64,000 nucleotides of DNA, taken from assembly GCA_029204225.1 (NCBI GenBank), contig CM055095.1, positions 21,351,995 through 21,415,994 on the forward strand. The letters run 5' to 3'. The position numbers and the translations under genes are program-made. This document shows positions 34,601-48,400 of this stretch, one piece after another (within the stretch, counting starts at the first letter, position 1; each line of letters opens with the position of its first letter). Origin of the DNA: Diphasiastrum complanatum (lineage: Eukaryota; Streptophyta; Lycopodiopsida; Lycopodiales; Lycopodiaceae). The notes under the pieces were generated by a model. The model saw only the letters and a program-made list of their open reading frames with translations, made no database searches and was not told where the DNA came from.

Positions 34601-37600
34601 ACTCCTCTATTGTATATACCTATGCTCAACAAGACAACTTCATAATATATAACAAGGTAGTAAAAGCAGGACCTTCAAGCTCACCCTCCTGTTGATTTTA
34701 AAAAAAAAGCCTATCCCCATTTTCGATATAACAGAGAGCAATGCAGTTACCAGTATGCAGCTTTTATGAGCAAGTACACTGCTGGAAAAGCTAAGCATGT
34801 CCCCAGATTAGTCATTTATAAGATTCATGAGAATCTTTCACACAACTTGCTCACCTAAATCAAAATGTTGTTTACACTACTTTCAGGCCATCTTCTCCCT
34901 CTATATAGGCCAAAACTATCTGTTTCCAACAATGCTTCTAACGAGTGCGTGAAACCCCACTTCAGGAAAATACAGCATTCATTTCAATCCTACTGCCAAA
35001 GGCATGGTCAGATCTAATCAGCAGATGTACATAGTCAGCAGAAGATTCAAGTCAAGAATTTTCTTCCTAAAAAAGCAGTTGCTAATTCTTTGGGGAATAC
35101 AATCATGTTTTCTAAGGATTTAGGGAAACGGGATGTTAGATCATGTTAAGATTCTAAATGTTACTGATAAAACTAAACTGACATACAGATGGAAGACTTG
35201 AGCTATACTAAACCTGTGAAGATTCCAATTATCTGTTAGAGGATTAAAATTACTTTTGCAACCTATGATTACTCGAACTTTCAGCAATAATAGTCACTGT
35301 GCCACCGAGTGATATTCAGGAACTAGATTTCACAAAATTTGCAAACTTTGACTCAAATCCAGGAATCAATCCTAATAAATTCCATAAGGTTCGCACTCAA
35401 GAAATGTTAAGCAAATCAAGAAGCTCCCATCAATCTACATTGAAAGCAATTGAGTTTTATTCTTTTGAATGACTCAGCCTACAGAAAAATAGTCAACATA
35501 CCATAGAGATAGCTTCTTGGTTTCCAAGAAGAGACTCGAAGCTGGGATCAAAGAAACTTTGGATGTCAAGCTAACCAACTGAGCCAACCCCGTTGGGTTA
35601 CTGTGCAGAATGGAAATGCAAAGGGTGAATTCTCATTGTGGTAGGATGGAAGACAACATCAAAATTTGGAAAAATGGTATAATCAACAACAACAGCATTC
35701 CTGAATCCTTCCTTACCAGCTCACCAACAAGTCAAAGAGAGCATGACACTCATCAACAGGTGGCAGACATAGATTCACAATCTCCATCTAAGACTCTGAA
35801 CACAAAGTGGATGTAGCTTATTTTGCACCAAGGACTTGCTGAGCATCCAACAGATGAACAGCAGTTGAGTAAATTAACTGATGAATCTAGTTTGAAAACG
35901 TTGGCGAGAATGCTGATTAATGAGCTGGCAGAAAGCATGGTGAGAACAGAAGAAACGAGGAGAACAAAGAAGAAAGAAAGAGTGAGGGAAACAGAAAGGA
36001 GGAAGGGAGAAGACAAGACAAAATGATAGTTAACACAAAGTCAGATCAATCTTCTGATTTGAAGGGGGAAAAAAGTGGAAGAGAAAAACTTGCCCTGGGT
36101 TAAGCAAAATGTTGCTATGCAACAATTTCCTCCTGAACGATCATCAACAACATTCAGAGCAGGAACAACTGGTCCACAACTTCCTTCAAGAAAGCTTGAA
36201 CATAAGTACTAGCAAGTTGTCAACCAAGCTAATGAACTTCTGGCCAAGCCGCTTCAACAAATGATTTAGTAGATGCTTAACATCCTAGTGAGCACTACAC
36301 CTGGAAATAGATTGAGAAAGACGGTCACAACTATAGCTTCAAACCCATCTTGATTTTCATGTTCAAGAGAACACCCCCTGTCAGTAAAGTCAACAGAAAC
36401 AGCAAAAATCTCTCTATTAGCCTGAGCACCGGTACAAATATAACTGTGTAACCTACTGGTGAAAATACTTTGACAAAAACCACTGTTTTTGGCAGAAAAA
36501 AGAACTGATAGCAGTGCCAATATTAAAAATCCCTTATGGTTTCTATTCATTTGAATGTTTCATCATTCCTGATAACCAATGGGAATTAAAATGTCCAGAA
36601 AGCAACATGCAGACAGTGAATATCACTAACACACAATCCCAGCTGATTCAAAATTGTATTGATGGTGACAATTCATCGACACTGATACTAATTACTGGAC
36701 ACGCACTGCTAATCTTGTTGATAATTTTTTACAAGAATTAGACAAATCTTTCAGTGGTCAAATATACCTTCTCAAAAAACTTAGTGGATATACAAGTCAA
36801 GCTGTCTTGGTGAAGAAATTGATTGTATCTGGAGGGCAGTTCCTGATGCTGGACCAGGAAAAAATTCCGTGGTTTCTACAACTGAAGATTATAGATCGAG
36901 AATGTTGAAGAAGAATCTTTTGCCACCAATGAGTTCGCTGGAGACATTCTTGATTACATGGAGGTAAAGATTGTACTTTGAGGCATTGCAGCACATGTTT
37001 TCCCAAGACCACAGAGGATCAGCAACATACTATAGTGGTGAAAATTACAACTCTTGATCATAGTCTTGTCCTTCTCGACTGTTCCCAATTCCCAGGAGGA
37101 GGTATCAAGAGAGTTGAATGGAGCTTATATTAGTACATCTTGTTTGAATATGGATGATAGAACATATTTAAAATTTTCCAAAGGCTGCTAAAAGTTTTCA
37201 ATGGTGAAATCCTCACTAAAAGTTCCAGACGAGGCCAAATGTATCAGGTAGACACAACCATACTTCTTCAAACAACAAGCCAAAAGTATCATAAACTTTG
37301 GGGACCACTCAAAAATACATGAGAAAGGGATGAAGGGAAAATGCAAGGCAGAGCTCCCTTAGCAACAAAGCAGTCATAAAAATTATCATATGGATTGGAG
37401 GATGTCCTTATGTCATTTCCAGTTGTGGCGTCCTATCTGACACCTTAAAGCCATGAAAATCTAGCAGCAATGATACACAATACTTACTAACAGGAAAAAG
37501 ACCAGTAACTGAAGCCAATATTTGACATTCTAGAATTGGAACAGCAACATTAAGGCAGCTATACGTTCAATTAAAATTGATTTTACTATATTTTATCCAG

Positions 37601-39381
37601 CAAGATCACAATAAATACATTGCATTTAATGAAAGTTGAGACAACTAAGTAAAGAAGCAAGAAGATACCTCATCCATTAACGCATCGACACGTGGAAAGT
37701 CTCCATACAAGGCATTTTTTAGCTCCTTAAGAGCAATATCTATGAAGTCCTTGCTAGGAGCTTCAACCACCCTGATAAGCTGGTGAGCTATAGAGCAAAT
37801 GCCTTCAGGTTTATATCCAGAGAGGATAAGAGGTGCGAGCTCATAGAATTTGGCATCTCCGCACAGGCTTAAGTCGTGGAACTTTCTTCTGTCTCCAAGT
37901 TCTTTTATAACAAAGGCAACATCATCAAGTGACATCTTGCTCCTTTTGCAGTATTCGTCCAAAAGCTGAGAAACTTCATTGTCATTGATTGCATTTTGGG
38001 GTAACTCGTTGACAAAAATTGACTCAGGTGTCCGGCCTTCTGCATGAGCATATTCACTCTGTAAAAACCTTTCCATGGTGGAATCAACCTGTCTCCAGTG
38101 TCCAAACCAGCATAAAAATATAGATACTGTTAATATCGTGAACACAAAGAACATAAAACATGAAGTGCACATCAGCTCACTTGCATTCCACTAAAGAACT
38201 GACATAATTAGCTCGCTATCAGAAAAACAGACTTTCACTGTTCAAAGCATCAAGTAAACACATTATAGAATTGAGCAGATTCTGCACGCACTGAAGATTC
38301 TTGTATAAGTAGATTCACAAGCACTTCTGCAGATTTCAGTATAGTATGAAGATGGTCAGAACTTGGTGGCAATCGTATGGCATGGACTCTTTCAAGTAAC
38401 TGGGGCATGTTGGTCTCCAAGCAAGCGTTCCTCACTAATTGCTCACTCATTTGTGATGAACAGCCTTGTGTGCTAGAATTTTCACAGAATATTTGATGTA
38501 AATTTGGATTTGATGCACTCAAATGGATTGATGCACAAAGGCATGGTAGCACTGGCAAGATGCACAGTCTATCTTTGCTTTCAATGATTCTGGTGACTCG
38601 TCCCAAAGCAACTTCTTTACTGAGGCGCCTGGTTCTCACAAGATGTTTGGCTTTTTTGCGGATAATCATTTCGATAGCCTTCAATAAAGCGCGCCTTGAG
38701 TCAAAGTTGGCTACTAGCTCCACTGGTGATTGACTTCCTTTGTTGTCCTTTTCAGCAATGCCAACAACAACAAGACTACACCTACCAGCTTCATCCAGAA
38801 GCATTTTTTCAAGGATTGGACTTTCCTCAAGTATTTTTTCAGTTGCTGTGTCGATTACAGATTTATCTAGAACAAAAAGTATCAAGGCTGTACGGTCAAT
38901 AGCATGCCATATTTCACGCTGGTGAAGCTTCCGAGGGTCATTTGTGCCTGGAACGTCAAGTAGCCCAATCCCTCCTTCAAAGCTTGTAACCGGTACTTCC
39001 AGTTTCAAATCTTCAGCAAGAAGACCAAGTTTCTCGTGCCGTAGCCTCTTACAAATACCGTCTCTTACTTTTAAGCGGTCCAGTGTGCATCTGTAAACAT
39101 CTCAAACCATTATTCATATCCATCAATAACTATATCACCTAAGATGTGAACCAAGTTTAACCAACATCTTGTTGGAAAACTTGAAAAAGGTAACAGATAA
39201 ATCTGTTGAAAATGGAAAATCTAAGCTAGCATGGAAATCTTAAAATTGTTACCATTACACAGCATTCTCTGAAAATTTTCTTGCTGGTACATAAAGATTC
39301 ATTGCATTTATGAATTCTGCACCTGATTTTACAGGTGTTGGTACTCGGACCTGCGATTCTTGAACTCTAAAATGCTGTTTA

Positions 39382-39435
<54 letters not shown>

Positions 39436-42400
39436 AGAACAAGAACAAAGAAAGCTAAATCAAATCTCTTTTAAGATATAAAGGTACATAAGACCAAACT
39501 ATGTATTTCATGTGTGTTTCATGCTATGGGAGCGCAAAACGTCTCCAATGAAAAATAACAAGAACAAAGCTGAAATTCAAAATGAGACTAAAACTGAAAC
39601 TGAACCCAAGAAGTTAGAACTGACGCTTAGCTGAAAAACATAGGCGAGCCAAATTATGGTTTTAGACTAGCCAGTCCGGTTAATATAGGTATGTCTCATA
39701 ATACACCTAGTGTTGTGGAATTTCTAACTCACATTGAATAGACGTTGGATTTAGCAAAGGAAAAAGTAAGAGCGGCGATGGATCGGGCAAAGACTTATGC
39801 TGATTTGGATCATGCACCAAGAGAGTCCGAGGAAGGAGACATGCTGTTTCTCAGGATTCCAAAGGACTTGAAGACCCTTAGGAGGACAAGGAAGTGTTAT
39901 AAGTTGTCACCTAGATACTGTGGACCTTTGAAAATTGTTAAAAAGATTAATAACCTTGCTTATGAATTGGATTTGCCTATCGATTGCAAGGTTCATTTTA
40001 CTTTTCATGGTTCATGCTTCAAGAAGGTTTTACTTGAGAGCAAATGAAAGAGGTGCTTAGGTCAGTTCAAAGTGGTGAAGAAGGTCTAGTAGTCAGCCTA
40101 TCTGCAAGCCCTTCCAGTGAAAAAAAAAATATGTAACAAAGACCAACGGCTATTATGAGCACTTGCAACAACATTTGGAGTTCGAATCAGATAAATTTAG
40201 CCTCCTAGGTGAGCCAAACAGTGCTTTGATATGGACGAATTTATTTAAGTGAGTTGCTTTTGCATGAACATTTGGAGTTCAAGTCAGATTAAGATAGACA
40301 TTGGCACTGACTATGCCATCGTGTATATTCATGCTGCCCTCTATGATTGATTGAAGAAAAAACAAAGCTCACTGGTGCAAATGTTTTGGAAGTAATCAGT
40401 AATCGTCATCTGATGTTTCAACAGACAAATCACTATGGCTCTAATAATTGTAGGCATGATCACCACTTTCCCATATCTAATCTTTGCAGTTCGTAAAATT
40501 CCTGATATTACAGCAAACATTTGTTGATTCTTCCACCATGAAATAGAATTTGAGACCTGATATCCACTGCAACTAGGAAACTACATGCATATCATTGTTC
40601 ATGCAAGCTCTGAGATTAGAAAACATCTACACTCTGACAAAAAATTTGGATAAAGTAGTGGTGATGGAAAATGGAGGATGTCAACTAGTGGCGAAATGAA
40701 AAAGAGAAGCATAAGGTAGACATAAACTACTGCTATTAGTAGCTGCATATGAAACACTTGTAGATTAATTTTGGGCATGCTACTAAAACAAAGATAAGAC
40801 CTGTGTGGACATGAAGAAGAGACTCAATTAACAAACTATTTTAAGTCTAGCCACCAATTTCTTGAAAAACACGCATTTCCAGTTGATACTAAATCTAGAG
40901 CTTAAAAGTTTGGACGAAGAAACTAACCCCTTTGAAACTGAATTCTCTATCACTTCCTCCTTTCCAAATGGAACGCTTCGAGAGAGGGTGGAAATTGTAC
41001 TATTTATCAGCTGCTCATCAGGATACGGAAGATCGGCCTTGTAGTTATGCTTGACCATATACAGAATTGAAAGCCAGAGCTCTTTGAGCTCCTCCAATTC
41101 CTTATTTTCAGCATCAGAACACTCTGGATTATCTATCAATTGTCTTAAAACTCTGCAGCGCTTTCGTAATTTTTGCCGACCAATCCAGCGAATGCGACCA
41201 ACAAATTTTGGGCCATATTCCACTGCAGTGACTTTTGTAGTGCCAGCATCTCCTAATCTTCCATTCAGTAACAAAAAGGGATTCTTATCATAATTGGTCA
41301 TATGGCAACTCATGTAGCTTTCTCGATTTCTAGCGCAGAAAATCCCGAGCAACCCACTAATAGAGCTTCGCTCCATATCCAAGTTTAAACCACTGTTTGC
41401 ATCATCTTTAAGACTTATGCTTTCATCGGGGCCAGAAAGTGCATTTCCAGAGGTTGAGCTGGAAGCAGAGCTGTCATCTGCAACTTTACTATCAACTATA
41501 GTTTTCCCATGATGAGAGACACCATAGTGTTTAGCAGTTTCCCTCAGTGCGGCTCTACAAGAATCTAGTTTGATCCCCTTGTTGTAAGCTTCCCCAGTTG
41601 CACATATCATAGCAAGTAACACATTCTGCAAAAGAGCAAATTTGATTTTGTCTCAAAAGCTTGTTGCAACCAGGGGTTAAATCTCAATCCTGAAAGGCAC
41701 AGCTTTATTCAAGAAAATTTCCTGTAGTAAGAATATCCTTCTATCTTCATTATTCTGATGAATTCTAGACTAGTATGAAAGGCAAAGGTGTAGAACCATG
41801 TATAGTTCAACATGTCCTTGTATGGGGACGTCTCTTTTGACCAACATTCATCAGTTTCCAACGCCAAGGAGCGTAAGGATAAAAGCACACTCACAAGACA
41901 AAAAACTGGACCACAAGTTGAAAATGAAAGCTTTCTTTGTTGCATAGATTGAAATTCGAACTAGCTGAAATTTAGCTGTTACGCCTTCAAGTATTTTTTG
42001 AGAAACATGTTATAACAAGTCCACTTTTAAACATTCTGGCATAGAAAGAAAGCTACAGCAAAAAGGAGAGAAAACAGTTCAAGTTATTAAACTTTGGAAT
42101 AACAAAGAAGAATTCGACAAATCGTGGAACATCCCTAGACTATGGCATCCATATAGTTAACATGGTATTGAGGCTTACCACTATCAATCCCTCTCGGAAA
42201 AGACATGATCCACATACTGTGTAATGGTTATGTCCAGCATGTTCCAAAAAAATTTGTCAAGGTGCAATATTGTAGCTTCTGTAAAGCCCTCTCTGTTGCT
42301 GAAAACCGTCTCAGAAAACACATGATCTCTCTTACAGGATAATCTCCTCTTTTATTCTAAAAAATGAGATTTTTTTTCTTGGAAGATTAAGGAGAAAATT

Positions 42401-45400
42401 ATTAAAATAAGGAAACAAACATAATAAGTAGAAATAACAGCTTGACTGCTTTATGCAGGTAAGTTGAATAGAGAGCTGGATCATCATGCTTTTTCTTACA
42501 TTAGGAAGGCTAACCTGCCATGACTGCAAAACCCCAAGAGAACGATCCAGAGACCAGTATCACAGGTACCCAGCATGTCAACAGAGATACATCTTACCCA
42601 GAATGTCAACCAGAAAAAAAAAAACTCACCTGAGGATCAAAGATTGTACGCTAGAACATTCATAAGTGATATTAGGAATGGCATTACTGCATTACTGAAA
42701 AGGAGTTAGTTGTTGTGTTTCACAGGTACTCAATGGACCCATTTATAAGTTATCACCACTCAGCAACTTACGCAGGAAGCAATATTAGGGCTTCGTCAGA
42801 CCATCAAGTCCATCATGGAAAGCCCGCACTATATGCTACAACATCTGCACCCATCTCATTGGCTCTCAGGAGTAGCTTCAGGTAGCATGCATAGAGGTAC
42901 ATTTACATTAGCTTTCATATATTTGTTGATTATTCTGTTAAGTTTCTATCACTTGTGACATTGCTGTTGAACGAACTGCGGACCTCTGTCTCTGAGTGGA
43001 CTGTCGGCATCATCTCTGGTGCCGAGAAGCTGTAGGCTGTGGCCTGTGGGCTGGCAGTCTCTCTGGACGTCTACACTGTCTCTGCCGTCTCTGTATGGAA
43101 GCACCTGGAATCTCAGCCTCTCCGCCAGAATCAATACTCTTTTGTCTCTGTCTCCGACGAGATAAGCTTAGCCCGTATCATCCAAGATAGCATATGGGTC
43201 TGGAGTCGTGAGATGCGTGCCCACTCGGTGACTGTCGGCAGGCCAGTACTCCATGTCTCCGTTGCGTACATGGCGGAGGGGACTACCATAGTGTCAAAGA
43301 GTCGGCACTTACTAGTCGCATCCGTAATGTGTGAGCTGAAACACAGTCTCTCCAGATCTACCAATGAAGAATAGCCCTTCCGTAACCGGGATATTGTCGC
43401 CTGTCGCATGCTAAAAGTGGGACCAGAGAATACCACGCCCAAATATGCGTAGGAGTCAAAAACCTCAAGTGGATGACCATCCCATAAAAGCTCCTGCCGC
43501 ATCATGAAGGATCTGGAGATGTTAAACACACCATAACCTTGGTCTTGGCCACATTCACTGACAGTCCCCACTGTATACAAAAAGAATAAAGCACATCCAG
43601 ATGCCACTGCAGGGCTTCTCTCGTCCTCGACAGTAAAACCACATCATCAGCATATAACAGGATAGCAATAATGAGGTCACGCAATGTACAACCTCTCTCC
43701 ATCCCGTTGTATAACATGCTCAAGCTCATCTATGTATAGACCAAAGAGTATAGGGGAAAGTGGACATCCCTGCTTAACCCCAATCGTACTTTCTACCTCT
43801 GGCGATACAACCCCTGATACTCGGATCCGGCCAGTAACTCGTCTATACAATGCCACAACTGCCTGTATGATATCCTCCTAGAATCCACTATCCCGAAGCC
43901 TCTGTATCAATAGATGTCTAGGCATAGAGTTAAAGGCTTTGCGGAAATCCACAAAGCAGCAGTATACACGCTCTCTCCTGGCCTTAGCCTCCTCAATGAT
44001 GGATCTCAGGGTGAAAATATGATCCGATGTAGTATATCTTGGTCTGAAACCAGTCTGGCCAATGGCATGAAGTGCTCTGGTATCCATCTCTGTACTGATC
44101 TCTGACTGAAGAATAGAACCACAAACTTTGGCAAAGAGGTGGCTATGGTATGATAGTTGTCAACTTTCATGGGATCGCCGCTTTTATAGATAGGATGGAT
44201 AAGGTTTGTAGACCAAGGGGAGGGGAAACCAGATGTGATAGCACGGTTGACTAGGATAGAGAGGAAAGGTGAGAGGATGTCAGCTTCAAAAGTTCAGCCT
44301 CTAATTCGTCGATGTCTTTGGCTTTATGTAAGTTTAATCGTTTGATGGCCTCTTCTACCATGTCTAGGGAGAACATATCAAATGTATATGTGGGGAGTGG
44401 AGGTGCATCAGGTACAGTGTACAACAATGTGGCATAGGTCACACATGTGTTAAGGTCTGTGATCCAGGGTGGAGGTGCTCGTGGGAGGAATTTTTTCCAA
44501 ACGGATCTCGACGAGGAGCTAAAGAGAAGGTCCATCATCTTCTTTCCCTGGCAGATCTCATATGCAATTTTCTTTTTCAGGTGGTCCTACGATATACACG
44601 AGAAAAGTCCTTTACCAGGTGGGGAAGGTGGCGGCGTGCATAAATCAAATTCAGGTGAAGGTGGTTACATTCTTGGTCATACCATGGGTTATGTGACCGA
44701 CAATGTCGTGGGTGCTTGGGCACGGGAATGCAAGGGATACAGCGGTATGGATAGTCCGGACAAGAAAAAGAGACTGGTCCGCTAGATCATCATCCATAAA
44801 AATGGGTCCGTTCCTAGTCCTGTCTGTTCCGACAGGCTCCTATCGAGGTTGTCCACTGTCCGAAACAAACAGCACCCGAAACGGATCCTGTTTGGAGAAA
44901 CGGGGCCGTCGGACGGAAAGTTGCAAAACTAGTCCATTTCGCTTGACCTAATTGCGTTTCTTTCCCGTCGAAGGGCTATTTTGACCGAACGATACCCGAA
45001 TCGAGCCCGGCTCGATCCCTTGGGTTCGTATCGGGATCACGAACCTGTGGACTGTATTCTTGGACCATTTTGGTCGATTCCAAATGTTTTCAATTCCCGT
45101 CCCACGAAGTGTCCCTGAAGCCCTGCTCAACGTCGAACTTCGGACGGACGTTCTGGGCTGACCGTCGGTCCGTTCCTCGTCCTGTCTGTTCCGACAGGTT
45201 CCTATCGAGGTTGTCCACCGTCCGAAAGAGATGGCACCCGAAATGGATCCCGTTTGGAGAAACGGGGCCGTCGGACGGAAAGTTGCAAAACTAGTCCATT
45301 TCGCTTGACCTAATTGCGTTTCTTTCCCGTCGAAGGGCCATTTTGACCGAACGATACCCGAATCGAGCCCGGCTCGATCCCTTGGGTTCGTATCGGGATC

Positions 45401-48400
45401 ACGAACCTGTGGACTGTATTCTTGGACCATTTTGGTCGATTCCAAATGTTTTCAATTCCCGTCCCACGAAGTGTCCCTGAAGCCCTGCTCAACGTCGAAC
45501 TTCGGACGGACGTTCTGGGCTGACCGTCGGTCCGTTCCTCGTCCTGTCTGTTCCGACAGGTTCGTATCGAGGTTGTCCACTGTCCGAAACAGACGGCACC
45601 CGAAACGGATCTCGTTTGGAGAAACGGGGCCGTCGGACGGAAAGTTGCAAAACTAGTCCATTTTGCTTGACCTAATTGCGTTTCTCTCCCGTCGAAGGGC
45701 CATTTTGATCGAACGATACCCGAATCGAGCCAGGCTCGATCCCTTTGGTTCGTATCAGGATCACGAACCTGTGGACTGTATTCCTGGACCATTTTGGTCG
45801 ATCGGACGGACGTTCTGGGCTGACCGTTGGTCCGTTCCTCGTCCTGTCTGTTCCGACAGGTTCCTATCGAGGTTGTCCACCGTCCGAAACAGACGGCACC
45901 CGAAATGGATCCCGTTTGGAGAAACCGGGCTGTCGGACGGAAAGTTGCAAAACTAGTCCATTTTGCTTGACCTAATTGCGTTTCTATCCCGTCAAAGGGC
46001 CATTTTGACCGAACGATACCCGAATCGAGCCAGGCTCGATCCCTTGGGTTTGTATCAAGATCACGAACCTGTGGACTGTATTCCTGGACCATTTTGGTCG
46101 ATTCCAAATGTTTTCAGTTCCCGTCCCACGAAGTGTCCCTGAAACCCTGTTCAACGTCGAACTTCGGACGGACGTTCTCTGGCTGGCCGTCGGTCCGTTC
46201 CTCGTCCTGTCTATTCCGACAGGTTCCTATCAAGGTTCTCCACTATCCGAAACAGACGGCACTCGAAACGGATCCCGTTTGGAGAAACGGGGCTATCGGA
46301 CGGATAGTTGCAAAACTAGTCCATTTCATTTGACTTAATTGCGTTTCTATCCCGTCGAAGGGCCATTTTGACCGAACGATACCCGAATCGAGCCAAGCTC
46401 GATCCCTTGGGTTCGTATCGGGATCACGAACCTGTGGACTGTATTCCTAGACCATTTTGGTCGATTCCAAATGTTTTCAGTTCCCGTCCCACGAAGTGTC
46501 CCTGAACCCCTGTTCAACGTCGAACTTCGGACGGACGTTCTGGGCTGACCGTCGGTCCGTTCCTCGTCATGTCTGTTCCGACAGGTTCCTATCGAGGTTG
46601 TCCACCGTCCGAAACAAACGGAACCCGAAACCGATCTCGTTTGGAGAAACGGGGCCGTCAGACGAAAAGTTGCAAAACTAATCCATTTTGCTTGACCTAA
46701 TTGCATTTCTCTCCCGTCGAAGGGCCATTTTGACCGAACGATACCTGAATCGAGCCAGGCTCGATCCATTGGGTTCGTATCGGGATCACAAACCTGTGGA
46801 CTGTATTCCTGGACCATTTTGGTCGATTCCAAATGTTTTCAGTTCCCGTCCCATGAAGTGTACCTGAAGCCCTGTTCAACATCGAACTTCGGACGGACGT
46901 TCTGGGCTAACCGTCGGTCCGTTCCTCGTCCCATCTGTTCTGACAGGTTCCTATCGAGGTTGTCCACCGTCCAAAACAGACGGCACCCGAAACGGATCCC
47001 GTTTGGAGAAACGGGGCCGTCGGACGAAAAGTTGCAAAACTAGTCCATTTCGCTTGACCTAATTGCGTTTCTCTCCTGTCGAAGGGCCATTTTGACCGAA
47101 CAATACCCGAATCGAGCCAGGCTCGATCCCTTGGGTTCGTATCGGGATCATGACCCTGTGGACTGTATTCCTGGACCATTTTGGTCGATTCCAAATGTTT
47201 TCCCCATCCCACGAAGTGTCCCTGAAGCCCTGTTCAACGTCGAACTTCGGACGGACGTTCTGGGCTGACCGTCGATCCGTTCCTCGTCCTATCTATTCCG
47301 ACAGGTTCCTATCGAGGTTGTCCACCGTCCGAAACAGACGGCACCCGAAATGGATCCCGTTTGGAGAAACCGGGCTGTCGGACGGAAAGTTGCAAAACTA
47401 GTCCATTTTTTAAGGTTGACTTACAACCTAGCTAATCAAGGTCATTGTTATCATTACCACCCAACATAAATAACAGCTTGTCTAAAAAGTAGCAGTTACC
47501 AAATGTTTGTGGAGAATCTATTCTAGACTAGTCTATGTAGGTAATGTATAGACTACGTAATGGATTCTTTGTGATGATTATGCCACTTTTTGGGCTTTTT
47601 AAAAAGCATAAAATGTCACTGAATTTTCCAAAAAAAAATTTCAAAATTCTAAGCCCATTCCAGTCCGCGTCAGACTGCGTGTCAGTCCGTGTCAAACTGT
47701 GCGCGTCAGACTGCCACGTGGCAGTTTCTCATTGGTCCAAAAAATCCCAAACTGCTGATTATGCTTTGTAAATGGCATGTGGTAAAGTCAAAGACTCTAT
47801 TACGCAATGGAAGGAGCCGGGCACAGCCCATTCTGCCCGGTTCGGCTTTCCAAAAAAATTTAGGCTCGGCCCCTCCGGGCCTCGCCCAAATTTTTTTTGG
47901 AAATCCTTACCGGGCAGAATGGCCTGTGCCCGGCTCCTTCCATAATACAAAAAGGTTGAACTAGCTAATGAAGTTTCATTAACATCCAACGTGGATAGTG
48001 ACTTGTCTGAAATATAGGGCTTCCCAAATGTTTGTGAGAGAATCAATTCTGGGCTAGTCTTGTAAGCCGGGTAAAACTAGATACATCCTTTTCACATGCA
48101 AGTATGGAAAGTGAATGAAGCAAAATTTAAAAAGTCCGAAAAAAAATATCTCCTGCGAATCGCTCTAAACCTTATATAAGTCGCAATACTTGAAACTGAA
48201 AGATGCCAAATGTTCTACCTATCAAATCGAGTATCAACTCCTTCCCTTGCACGTAGGATGTAAACTATAAACTTCATAGCAATGAGCTAAGAGCGAACCC
48301 AGAAAGCGCACCCATAGGACTATGTGACACCTTCAGTACGAGAAGCAGAAATCAAGTGAAGGAAAAGTTACTTTGGCCAAAAACGAACCAGTAAAGTGGA

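Noticed and set aside
36266-36550. 94-aa minus frame starting with a signal-peptide-like stretch
   Set aside because: It has no conserved Cys pattern, no homologous domain and no splice support, and it lies inside the 18-kb intron of the GTPase gene.
45310-46107. 265-aa minus-strand open frame, with similar frames in neighbouring units
   Set aside because: It lies wholly within the 362-bp satellite. The frame stays open only because one unit is 300 bp long, and no start, splice or domain evidence supports a gene.
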